DNA of 9,639 nucleotides from an uncultured Flavobacteriales bacterium (GTDB lineage Bacteria > Bacteroidota > Bacteroidia > Flavobacteriales_E > Vicingaceae), in NCBI GenBank assembly GCA_937925525.1, contig CALALS010000282.1:1-9639 (forward strand), written 5' to 3'. Positions 1 through 6,226 of this stretch are shown in pieces. A model generated the notes under the pieces. It had not been told where the DNA came from and searched no databases. It was given only the letters and a program-made list of their open reading frames with translations. Position 1 is the first letter of the stretch, and each line of letters starts with the position of its first letter. Position numbers and translations under genes: made by a program.

Positions 1-1843
1 TATCAATGGTAACCTGACGTAAAGTTCTATATTCAGGGTCCATAGTTGTGGCCCAAAGCTGCTCTGCATTCATCTCTCCCAGACCTTTGTAACGCTGAAC
101 AGTAACACTACTTTCTTTACCCGAACCTTTCATTTCCTGAAGTAATTTATCTCGTTCTTCATCATTCCAGCAATATCTTTGGTCTTTTCCTTTCTTTAAT
201 AAATACAAAGGTGGTGTGGCTATATAAACATATCCATTCTCCACCAACTCTTTCATGTGTCGGAAATAAAAAGTCAAAATCAACGTCTCAATGTGGCTAC
301 CATCTACATCGGCATCACACATGATGATGATTTTGTGATATCTCAGATTTTCTAAGTTCAATGCTTTTGCATCTTCTTCAGTACCTACTCTAACTCCAAG
401 AGCCGTGTACATATTTTTAATCTCTTCGTTTTCAAAGATTTTATGATGCATTGCCTTTTCTACATTCAAAATCTTACCTCTTAATGGTAATATTGCCTGA
501 AACCTTCTATCTCTTCCCTGCTTAGCTGTACCGCCCGCAGAATCTCCCTCAACTAAGTATATTTCACATTGACTAGGGTCTTTTTCTGAACAATCAGCTA
601 GTTTTCCCGGAAGACCAGTAGAAGTAAGTACATTTTTACGCTGTACCATTTCTCTAGCCTTTCTGGCAGCATGACGAGCCTGTGCAGCAAGAATTACTTT
701 TTGAACAATTTGTTTTGCATCATTTGGATGTTCTTCTAAATAATTAGTAAGCATTTCACTCACCGCCTGACTCACGGGAGCCTGAACATCACTATTTCCT
801 AATTTGGTTTTAGTTTGTCCTTCAAATTGTGGTTCAGCTACTTTTACAGAAATTACTGCCGTCAACCCTTCTCTAAAGTCATCACCGGCAATATCAAACT
901 TTACTTTTGAAAGCAAACCTGATTCATCAGCATATTTCTTTAGCGTTGTAGTTAAACCTCTTCTAAACCCGGATAAGTGCGTTCCGCCTTCATGTGTATT
1001 GATGTTATTCACATAAGAATGAATATTCTCATTGAATGAGGTGTTGTAAAGCATTGCTACTTCTATCGGCATTCCAAATTTATCACTCTCTAAATAAATT
1101 ACATCTTGAATAAGCGGCTCTCTGTTTCCGTCTAAAAACTTAACAAATTCAGATAGTCCAAGTTCAGAGTGAAATTCATTTACAATATTGTTGCCCTCTT
1201 CGTCTTTCTCTCTTTTGTCTTCCAGAATAATTCTAATTCCTTTATTAAGGAAAGAAAGCTCACGCATTCTGTTGGCTAAGGTTTCGTAATTATAAACCAC
1301 ACTATTAAATATAGTGCTATCAGGTTTAAAAGTAACTTCCGTTCCCGTTTCTTCAGATTCCCAGTCGCCAACTGTTTTTACATCATATAAGGCTTTTCCT
1401 CTTTCGTATTCTTGTTGCCAAATTTTTCCTTCACGCTTAACGGTTGCAATAAGATGCTCAGAAAGTGCATTTACACAAGATACCCCAACACCATGCAAAC
1501 CACCGGAAACCTTGTAAGAGTCTTTATCAAATTTACCACCGGCACCAATTTTAGTCATTACCACCTCTAGGGCAGACTTTCCTTCTTTTTTGTGCATTCC
1601 TACCGGAATACCTCTACCGTCATCTTTTACGGTTACGGAGTTATCTTCATTAATGGATACATATATATTACTACAATAACCCGCTAAGGCTTCATCTATG
1701 GAGTTATCAACAACTTCATATACTAAATGATGTAAACCTCTAACACCTACATCACCAATATACATGGAAGGACGCATTCTTACGTGCTCCATTCCTTCTA
1801 ACGACTGGATACTATCTGCTGAATATAAATTTTTCTCGCTCAT
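1..1843 (-). CDS. gyrB: DNA gyrase subunit B, 3' end cut by window edge
   Basis: ATP-hydrolysing subunit of DNA gyrase, the type IIA topoisomerase that introduces negative supercoils. 614 codons are visible from the ATG at 1843 (MSEKNLYSADSIQ); the frame stays open to the left edge, so roughly 35-40 C-terminal residues of a ~650-residue protein are missing. The GHKL ATPase domain comes first: catalytic Glu43 and Mg-binding Asn47 in YEVVDNSIDEA, DDGRGIP at 74-80, and the glycine-rich ATP lid GGLHGVG at 114-120. The transducer QTK loop has Lys345. The Toprim domain follows, with Glu432 in EGDSAGG and Asp510/Asp512/Asp514 in DADVDG. NTHEGGTHL and QRYKGLGEMN favour GyrB over ParE. The short length rules out the long insert found in proteobacterial GyrB. 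No frameshift is seen. It stands apart from the upstream cluster by a leader of nearly 200 bases with its own promoter candidate, so it is probably transcribed alone or with genes beyond the edge. Confidence 0.97.
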   Translation of the reverse strand, partial: MSEKNLYSADSIQSLEGMEHVRMRPSMYIGDVGVRGLHHLVYEVVDNSIDEALAGYCSNIYVSINEDNSVTVKDDGRGIPVGMHKKEGKSALEVVMTKIGAGGKFDKDSYKVSGGLHGVGVSCVNALSEHLIATVKREGKIWQQEYERGKALYDVKTVGDWESEETGTEVTFKPDSTIFNSVVYNYETLANRMRELSFLNKGIRIILEDKREKDEEGNNIVNEFHSELGLSEFVKFLDGNREPLIQDVIYLESDKFGMPIEVAMLYNTSFNENIHSYVNNINTHEGGTHLSGFRRGLTTTLKKYADESGLLSKVKFDIAGDDFREGLTAVISVKVAEPQFEGQTKTKLGNSDVQAPVSQAVSEMLTNYLEEHPNDAKQIVQKVILAAQARHAARKAREMVQRKNVLTSTGLPGKLADCSEKDPSQCEIYLVEGDSAGGTAKQGRDRRFQAILPLRGKILNVEKAMHHKIFENEEIKNMYTALGVRVGTEEDAKALNLENLRYHKIIIMCDADVDGSHIETLILTFYFRHMKELVENGYVYIATPPLYLLKKGKDQRYCWNDEERDKLLQEMKGSGKESSVTVQRYKGLGEMNAEQLWATTMDPEYRTLRQVTID

Positions 1844-1867
1844 TATTTACTATTTTTTTAAGGCACA

Positions 1868-1875
1868 CAAATATA
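1868..1875 (-). promoter_or_regulatory. candidate gyrB promoter -7 box (TAnnTTTG type)
   Basis: Read on the minus strand the bases are TATATTTG, an exact match to the Bacteroidota sigma-70 -7 consensus TAnnTTTG. It ends about 24 bases upstream of the gyrB ATG, a sensible leader length. No clear TTG element lies at the usual ~19-base spacing; only a T-run is found there. The motif match is seen in the sequence; promoter function is inferred. Confidence 0.55.
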
Positions 1876-1880
1876 AGTAT

Positions 1881-1899
1881 TCGCTACCTTAAAAAGCGA
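1881..1899. repeat. short inverted repeat in gyrB promoter (TCGCT/AGCGA)
   Basis: TCGCT at 1881-1885 is mirrored by AGCGA at 1895-1899 across a 9-base spacer. It sits just upstream of the candidate gyrB -7 box, in the spacer and -33 region, where a repressor could bind. A further copy, TCGCTTTTT at 1958-1966, is the exact reverse complement of AAAAAGCGA at 1891-1899. The arms are short, so chance is possible in such AT-rich DNA. Confidence 0.3.
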
Positions 1900-1941
1900 G
1901 TGTTTGGCTAGTAAAATCAATGGGTTTTAAACATGATATTA

Positions 1942-1971
1942 ACAGTTTTTTTAACTGTCGCTTTTTCAGTT
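1942..1971. repeat. overlapping inverted repeats upstream of gyrB
   Basis: ACAGTT (1942-1947) pairs with AACTGT (1953-1958) across a loop of five T. The same AACTG (1953-1957) can instead pair with CAGTT at 1967-1971 across a 9-base loop, so the two hairpins exclude each other. The element lies between the lipoprotein gene stop and the gyrB promoter candidate. It could be a weak end-of-operon hairpin or a binding site. No clean T-tract follows on the minus strand, which argues against a standard intrinsic terminator. Confidence 0.3.
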
Positions 1972-2036
1972 GTTTAGGGATGTGATGATAAGTCTGAAAT
2001 TTTAAAGAAATTTGGAAATAAGTAGTTTAAATTTAC

Positions 2037-2498
2037 TTAACGCTTTTCCCAATTAGAGGAAACTTTACTTAATATTCTATTTTCAAAAACTTCCTTGTAA
2101 AACTCATTTTCATTCTTACTTAAATCGTCATTTACGTCTTTCCACATACATCCTTTACAATCTTGTATAGAAACTATAGCAAAAGTTGAACTTTCAAATG
2201 TATTTTCTCTTATCCAACTTAAAAGTATTACATTGACATCTTCAAAGTAAAAATAAAAATAGTAAAGTCCAGTAAAGTCAGTAATTCCTTCTTCAAATTT
2301 AACCCCCTCTGGCAAATTAAATTCAGCATTTTTTTCTTTAAACAGCTTAACTTCTTTTATTAAACTATCCTTACTCATTTTTACATTATAACACTCGGCA
2401 TTTGAATAAACTCCGGGTGAAACATTACATGAAACTAAAATGATTGAAAGCAGTAAAACATTAACAGTACTATTCATATTAATTTTACAAAAACTCAT
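2037..2498 (-). CDS. predicted small lipoprotein, unknown function
   Basis: I do not recognise the family. From the chosen ATG at 2498 the product is 153 residues. It has a Lys5-containing n-region, a hydrophobic stretch (VLLLSIIL) and a lipobox LVSC with the lipidated Cys at position 24, so it is probably anchored to the envelope. The mature part is charged and has an aromatic patch (YYFYFYF) and a CxxC pair (Cys114, Cys117 in DCKGCMW) that might bind metal or be redox active; this is inference. Other starts are an ATG at 2513, which overlaps the methyltransferase stop as ATGA and would couple translation, and an ATG at 2477, which gives the shortest signal peptide but no positive charge. 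The frame stays open to a TTG at 2585, but that would overlap the methyltransferase gene by 76 bases and bury the signal peptide. It is last in the minus-strand cluster. Parts of it are notably AT-rich: 14 G/C in the 60 bases at 2221-2280, a low stretch rather than an average. Confidence 0.75.
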   Translation of the reverse strand: MSFCKINMNSTVNVLLLSIILVSCNVSPGVYSNAECYNVKMSKDSLIKEVKLFKEKNAEFNLPEGVKFEEGITDFTGLYYFYFYFEDVNVILLSWIRENTFESSTFAIVSIQDCKGCMWKDVNDDLSKNENEFYKEVFENRILSKVSSNWEKR

Positions 2499-2509
2499 AA
2501 GTATTGGAC

Positions 2510-3238
2510 TCATTTCTTTTGAAACAACACAAAAATATTTCCGGGTGGTGAAGGAATAATTTTTTCTACTAACCCAACCAACCAATTGGGTAGTTTTTCT
2601 CTTAAAAAAAGTGTGTGGTATCTGCCCAGCAATAGTTTATACATTTTCTTTTTATAAATCGGTTTAAAGCCGTTTTCTTGGGCAAATTCAAGCATTTCGC
2701 TTAGCGTAAAACCTGCAGCATAAGCTTTAGAGTTAAACCGGCTGGCATGGTAGGCATCCACCCACAAAAAATAACCACCACTTTGTAAGGAATGATGTAT
2801 GTTTTTTAATGCCTCATGAATTTCGTTTTCCTCTTTTAAAAACATAAACACCGTAAGTGCCGAAATAAAATTAGCCTTCGCATAACTTAAGTCATCTTTT
2901 ACCATGTCTTTTACCTGATAATCCATTCCGGGATTTCTTTTTTTAGCAATGGCTAATCTCTCGGCAGATAAATCAACGCCATATACCTTAGCTGAATCAT
3001 CGGTAATGGAAGCGTAAAATTCTGTCCATGTTCCGTGCCCGCAACCAACATCTAAAAAATTAAATTGAGCTACATTATCTCCCCTTTTCCGAATAACATT
3101 AAAAGTTTCATAAAAACACTTTAGAAGTTGGTTGTAGCCATAAAACCCACAAGTATTTACAAAGGAATACCTATCGGCATAGATGTCTCTTTGCGATGAA
3201 TTATACTTTTCTTTGACTACGCTTTTATAGTTGTCCAT
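2510..3238 (-). CDS. class I SAM-dependent methyltransferase
   Basis: Soluble Rossmann-fold methyltransferase of unknown substrate. With the ATG at 3238 it has 242 residues. The SAM-binding glycine loop LDVGCGHG is at 62-69. The acidic residue that contacts the SAM ribose is Asp89 in YGVDLS. Asp111 in VKDM is the likely adenine-side residue, and a post-motif strand ends near SGGYFLWVD (153-161). There is no signal peptide or membrane segment. The C-terminal third (KKKMYKLLLGRYHTLF, then a Pro-Pro-Gly end) is basic and hydrophobic and could hold the substrate. The start at 3238 shares one base with the upstream stop (TGATG), which fits coupled translation. An in-frame ATG at 3265 would add nine residues and overlap the DUF4442 gene by 28 bases. 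The fold is secure. The substrate (small molecule, lipid or protein) cannot be told from the sequence. Confidence 0.88.
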   Translation of the reverse strand: MDNYKSVVKEKYNSSQRDIYADRYSFVNTCGFYGYNQLLKCFYETFNVIRKRGDNVAQFNFLDVGCGHGTWTEFYASITDDSAKVYGVDLSAERLAIAKKRNPGMDYQVKDMVKDDLSYAKANFISALTVFMFLKEENEIHEALKNIHHSLQSGGYFLWVDAYHASRFNSKAYAAGFTLSEMLEFAQENGFKPIYKKKMYKLLLGRYHTLFLREKLPNWLVGLVEKIIPSPPGNIFVLFQKK

Positions 3239-3726
3239 CACAAATTGGTCTTCACTTTTTCCCATGGCTTAATTTGCCATACAATAGTAGCAGTAGCCAA
3301 ATGATTGCCTGCTTTATCGTTAATGGTTATTTCATCTTTTACGTCCATAACGTCATCTATTCCTTCTGAAAGAAAATTAGCAGGCTTATTCACTTTTGCC
3401 ACCGCATCCATCTTAGCCTGATAAAAATATTCCACTGCAATAGATTTCATAATTAAGCGATATTTCTTTACATCTAACCGATATAATATAGAAAGCCCTG
3501 AAGCGTATTCGGCAACGGTTGCCAAGCCACAGGCATGAATACCTTTTATATGATTGAAGTTCTTTTTTTTATAAGGAATTGTGGTTGTAAACTCACCTTG
3601 ATTAATCGCTGACACTTTAATGTTATGCCGCTTATTAAACGGAACAACAAAGCCCAATAAAAAATTAAGTTTCCATAAATGAAAACTACTCTTTTCCGCT
3701 TGATTAATTAGGTGAACTAAATCCAA
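3238..3726 (-). CDS. DUF4442 hotdog-fold protein, thioesterase-like
   Basis: 162-residue cytoplasmic protein resembling the DUF4442 family, a hotdog-fold group related to acyl-CoA thioesterases such as the C-terminal domain of YiiD. Visible support is the central segment with Asn58-His59, then GIHACGLATVAEYASG (62-77) with His64 and Glu73. This matches the NH...H...AE pattern on the long central helix, where thioester hydrolysis takes place in active relatives. The rest fits alternating strands and ends in an ATIVWQIKPW strand. Acyl-thioester hydrolysis is inferred from the fold; the substrate is unknown. The start is odd. No ATG is available near the N-terminus, the first in-frame one being at Met94, beyond the conserved motif. 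The TTG at 3726, two bases after the upstream stop, is the best start, so translation is probably coupled to the upstream gene. Confidence 0.82.
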   Translation of the reverse strand: MDLVHLINQAEKSSFHLWKLNFLLGFVVPFNKRHNIKVSAINQGEFTTTIPYKKKNFNHIKGIHACGLATVAEYASGLSILYRLDVKKYRLIMKSIAVEYFYQAKMDAVAKVNKPANFLSEGIDDVMDVKDEITINDKAGNHLATATIVWQIKPWEKVKTNL

Positions 3727-3728
3727 AA

Positions 3729-4130
3729 TTAATTTTCAAGGATTTTGGCAATATTCGGTTTAAAGTAAAGGCTACCCTTCAATACTTTTCCGTCTTCTCT
3801 ATAAATGGGTTTGCCGTTTTCATCCAACTTACTCATATTGCTTGCTTGTATTTCTTTAAATACTTCTTCTATTTTATCCTGCAAACCATGCTTTAAAATG
3901 GTACCGCATAAAATATATAATATGTCGCCCAGAGCATCTGCTATTTCAACTATGTTTCCTTCTTTGCATGCTTCCAGGTATTCTTCGTTTTCTTCTTTTA
4001 ACAGATTATACCTAAGCATAAAATCAGTTTCAGAAAGTTTTGCTTTTAACTCACTGGCATTTTCAATTCCGAAAGCATTATGAAAATCCTTTACCATATC
4101 AATGGTATCTTTTAATTTTAGTTCGCTCAT
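3729..4130 (-). CDS. MazG/HisE-like NTP pyrophosphohydrolase
   Basis: 133-residue all-alpha nucleotide pyrophosphohydrolase of the MazG / phosphoribosyl-ATP pyrophosphatase superfamily, which hydrolyses nucleoside triphosphates to monophosphate and pyrophosphate. The metal-binding signature is complete: EExxE as Glu46-Glu47-x-x-Glu50, followed by ExxD as Glu62-x-x-Asp65 with a further Asp69 (EIADALGD). The C-terminal segment EIQASNMSKLDENGKPIYR and the following GKVLKG resemble single-domain members annotated as nucleoside triphosphate pyrophosphohydrolase family proteins rather than the two-domain MazG. True HisE is unlikely because no his genes are nearby. House-cleaning of non-standard nucleotides is the likely role, but the substrate is not determined. 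It is the first gene of the minus-strand cluster and is divergent from moxR, with 130 bases between the two start codons. The ATG at 4130 is the natural start. Confidence 0.88.
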   Translation of the reverse strand: MSELKLKDTIDMVKDFHNAFGIENASELKAKLSETDFMLRYNLLKEENEEYLEACKEGNIVEIADALGDILYILCGTILKHGLQDKIEEVFKEIQASNMSKLDENGKPIYREDGKVLKGSLYFKPNIAKILEN

Positions 4131-4146
4131 TGCAATAAATTTTTCA

Positions 4147-4178
4147 TAAAAATAATTTTACTAAATCGGATAACACAA
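4147..4178 (-). promoter_or_regulatory. candidate promoter of the minus-strand cluster
   Basis: On the minus strand a TTG (4178-4176) is followed after 21 bases by TATTTTTA (4154-4147), one mismatch from TAnnTTTG. This fits the Bacteroidota -33/-7 layout and lies 16 bases upstream of the ATG at 4130. The -7 box is imperfect in AT-rich DNA, so the call is tentative. Confidence 0.35.
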
Positions 4179-4184
4179 CTTAAT

Positions 4185-4202
4185 TGTTAACATTTTTTAA
4201 CA
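4185..4202. repeat. inverted repeat TGTTAA-N6-TTAACA between divergent genes
   Basis: TGTTAA (4185-4190) and TTAACA (4197-4202) form a perfect 6-base inverted repeat with a 6-base spacer. It lies next to the candidate -33 element of the leftward cluster and about 33 bases upstream of the moxR -7 box. The position and symmetry suit a dimeric regulator affecting both directions. There is no direct evidence of binding. Confidence 0.35.
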
Positions 4203-4234
4203 GCAGCTAAAACACTTAGCCATCCTATTCTTCA

Positions 4235-4242
4235 TACATTTG
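4235..4242 (+). promoter_or_regulatory. candidate bat operon promoter -7 box
   Basis: TACATTTG is an exact TAnnTTTG match ending 18 bases before the moxR ATG. At the expected -33 distance only TTAG (4216-4219) is seen rather than a clean TTG, so the upstream element is weak. This is the only convincing promoter found for the plus-strand operon. The inferred 5' leader would be only about ten bases. Confidence 0.55.
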
Positions 4243-4260
4243 TGTAACTAAAATTTAAGC

Positions 4261-5313
4261 ATGGAAGAAAATCAAAATTTAAATCAACCAGTCTCTACTT
4301 CGGAAACTACTCAAAGTTCCGGTAATTTTGATATCAGAGCGATAAACGAAAAAATTGAACGTGAAAGTGCATTTGTAAATGTACTAAAAATGGAAATGGA
4401 CAAAGTCATCATTGGGCAAAAGCACATGGTGGAACGTTTATTAATTGGGCTTTTAGCTAACGGACACATTTTATTGGAAGGTGTTCCCGGCTTAGCCAAA
4501 ACGTTAGCCATCAACTCACTTGCCAAAGCCATTAATGGTGATTTTAGCAGAATTCAGTTTACCCCTGACTTACTCCCTGCCGACCTTGTGGGCACCATGA
4601 TTTACAATCAAAAACAAGAATCGTTTATTGTAAAAAAAGGACCTATTTTCGCCAACTTTATTTTAGCTGATGAGATTAACAGAGCTCCCGCAAAAGTACA
4701 AAGTGCGCTTTTGGAGGCAATGCAAGAAAGACAAATTACCATTGGTGAAACTACACACAAATTGCCTGAACCGTTTTTAGTGCTGGCCACTCAAAACCCG
4801 GTTGAACAAGAAGGAACTTATCCGCTTCCGGAAGCACAAGTTGACCGTTTTCTGTTAAAAGTTGTGTTGGGCTACCCTAAAAAAGAAGAAGAAAAAATCA
4901 TCATCCGAAAAAACATATCTAAAGAAGGTTTTGCTAAAATCAATCAGGTGATTAAGCCGGAAGATATTATTAAAGCAAGAGAGACGGTTAAAGAAGTTTA
5001 CATGGATGAAAAAATTGAGCAATACATTGTAGATATTGTATTTGCTACAAGAAATCCGGAGGACTATAAACTTGGACAATACGCTCAACTTATAAGTTTT
5101 GGCGCTTCACCAAGAGCAAGTATTAGTTTGGCATTAGCCGCAAAAGCATACGCATTTATTAAGAGAAGAGGTTATGTAATTCCTGAAGATGTGAGAGCGG
5201 TTTGCCATGATGTGCTACGTCACAGAATTGGTTTAAGCTATGAAGCAGAAGCCGAAAACATTACTACCGAAGAAATCATCAACGGAATTTTAAATGCAGT
5301 TGAAGTTCCATAA
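4261..5313 (+). CDS. moxR: MoxR-family AAA+ ATPase
   Basis: 350-residue cytoplasmic AAA+ ATPase of the MoxR group, thought to act as a chaperone that loads metal or assembles VWA-domain partners. The N-terminal ~35 residues are polar and Gln/Ser/Thr-rich, then the AAA+ core begins. Walker A GVPGLAKT is at 74-81 with Lys80. Walker B ends in ADEINRA with Asp137-Glu138, and sensor 1 is Asn179 in ATQNP. The signature EQEGTYPLPEAQVDRF follows. The C-terminal lid domain carries the sensor 2-type motif GASPRAS and the helix PEDVRAVCHDVLRHRI. The length is normal for the family. It leads the operon, and the DUF58 gene follows after 28 bases with no terminator between them, the standard MoxR/DUF58/VWA arrangement. 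Family and catalytic competence are secure from the motifs; the client proteins are inferred from the neighbours. Confidence 0.96.
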   Translation: MEENQNLNQPVSTSETTQSSGNFDIRAINEKIERESAFVNVLKMEMDKVIIGQKHMVERLLIGLLANGHILLEGVPGLAKTLAINSLAKAINGDFSRIQFTPDLLPADLVGTMIYNQKQESFIVKKGPIFANFILADEINRAPAKVQSALLEAMQERQITIGETTHKLPEPFLVLATQNPVEQEGTYPLPEAQVDRFLLKVVLGYPKKEEEKIIIRKNISKEGFAKINQVIKPEDIIKARETVKEVYMDEKIEQYIVDIVFATRNPEDYKLGQYAQLISFGASPRASISLALAAKAYAFIKRRGYVIPEDVRAVCHDVLRHRIGLSYEAEAENITTEEIINGILNAVEVP

Positions 5314-5341
5314 TAGTCAGGCAAAGTAGAAGAAGGAAAAA

Positions 5342-6226
5342 GTGGAAGCTAGAAACACATCAGAAATATTAAAGAAGGTTCGGAAAATCGAAATCAAGAC
5401 GAAAGGCTTGAGTAATCAGATTTTTGCCGGACACTACCACTCCGCTTTTAAAGGAAGAGGAATGGCATTTTCTGAAGTGAGAGAGTACCAAATTGGAGAT
5501 GAAATAAGAACCATTGACTGGAATGTTACTGCCAGATTTAACCATCCATTTGTAAAAGTATTTGAAGAAGAAAGAGAGTTAACCGTAATGCTTTTGGTTG
5601 ACATTAGTAATTCTCAAGCTTTTGGTAGTCAAAATGATTTTAAACAAAATATCATCACAGAAATTTCTGCTGTCTTGGCTTTTTCAGCTATTAATAACAA
5701 TGATAAGGTTGGCGTAATTTTCTTTACCGATAAAGTTGAAAAGTTTATTCCGCCTAAAAAAGGAAGAAGCCACATTTTAATGATTATTCGTGAGTTATTA
5801 GAATTCAAACCGGAGAATAAAAAAACCAATGTAAACGAAGCCATACGGTATTTCAATAATGTAATTAAAAAGAGAAGTACTGCCTTTTTAATATCCGACT
5901 TTATTGATACCTCCAACTTTGAATCATCTTTAAAAATTGCCAATAAAAAACATGATTTAATTGCTCTTAGAGTTTACGATAAAAGGGAAATGGATATTCC
6001 ACCGCTAGGCTTGGTAAGGTTTTTAGACCCTGAAACCGGAAAATATACTTGGATAAATACATCCAGTAAAAAAGTGCGTGATGATTTTAAAATAAATGCC
6101 TTAAAAAAAGAAGCAGAACTGGTAAATACATTTAGAAAGTCCGGTGTAGATTATGTTCCCATTGCCACACATCAATCGTATATAAAACCCTTAATGGGAT
6201 TGTTTAAAAGAAGAGAAGGAAGATAA
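5342..6226 (+). CDS. DUF58 domain protein (VWA-like MoxR partner)
   Basis: 294-residue protein of the DUF58 family, with no signal peptide or membrane helix, so probably cytoplasmic. The family core is clear: GRGMAFSEVREYQIGDEIR followed by TIDWNVTARF, with Arg47, Tyr49, Gly52-Asp53, Asp59-Trp60 and Arg65. A VWA-like domain then starts at ELTVMLLVDISNS, whose Asp87-x-Ser89-x-Ser91 matches the first MIDAS loop. A later strand, STAFLISDFID, sits at the third MIDAS position. The start is GTG at 5342. A stop codon (TAG at 5327-5329) lies just upstream in frame, and the next ATG (Met41) would cut into the conserved core. A purine-rich AAGGAA stands a few bases before the GTG and could serve as a ribosome binding site. 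The stop overlaps the next ATG as TAATG, suggesting coupled translation. It is likely the soluble client of the upstream MoxR; molecular function unknown. Confidence 0.93.
   Translation: MEARNTSEILKKVRKIEIKTKGLSNQIFAGHYHSAFKGRGMAFSEVREYQIGDEIRTIDWNVTARFNHPFVKVFEEERELTVMLLVDISNSQAFGSQNDFKQNIITEISAVLAFSAINNNDKVGVIFFTDKVEKFIPPKKGRSHILMIIRELLEFKPENKKTNVNEAIRYFNNVIKKRSTAFLISDFIDTSNFESSLKIANKKHDLIALRVYDKREMDIPPLGLVRFLDPETGKYTWINTSSKKVRDDFKINALKKEAELVNTFRKSGVDYVPIATHQSYIKPLMGLFKRREGR

Noticed and set aside
804..1517. Two plus-strand reading frames inside gyrB
   Set aside because: Both lie antisense to a fully conserved GyrB sequence and show only low-complexity Ser/Pro-rich translation.
1942..1958. 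Rho-independent terminator for the minus-strand cluster
   Set aside because: The stem is only six AT-rich pairs and no T-tract follows on the minus strand, so it is listed as an inverted repeat instead.
2499..2585. N-terminal extension of the lipoprotein frame up to a TTG at 2585
   Set aside because: It would overlap the methyltransferase gene by 76 bases and place about 36 residues before the signal peptide, which is incompatible with lipoprotein export.
3805..4083. 92-codon plus-strand reading frame opposite the pyrophosphohydrolase gene
   Set aside because: It is a shadow: the opposite strand encodes a complete enzyme with intact metal-binding motifs, and this frame has no recognisable domain.
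4855..5088. Minus-strand frame with a long phenylalanine run within moxR
   Set aside because: The Phe run is the complement of a Lys/Glu-rich stretch of MoxR; it is a shadow frame.
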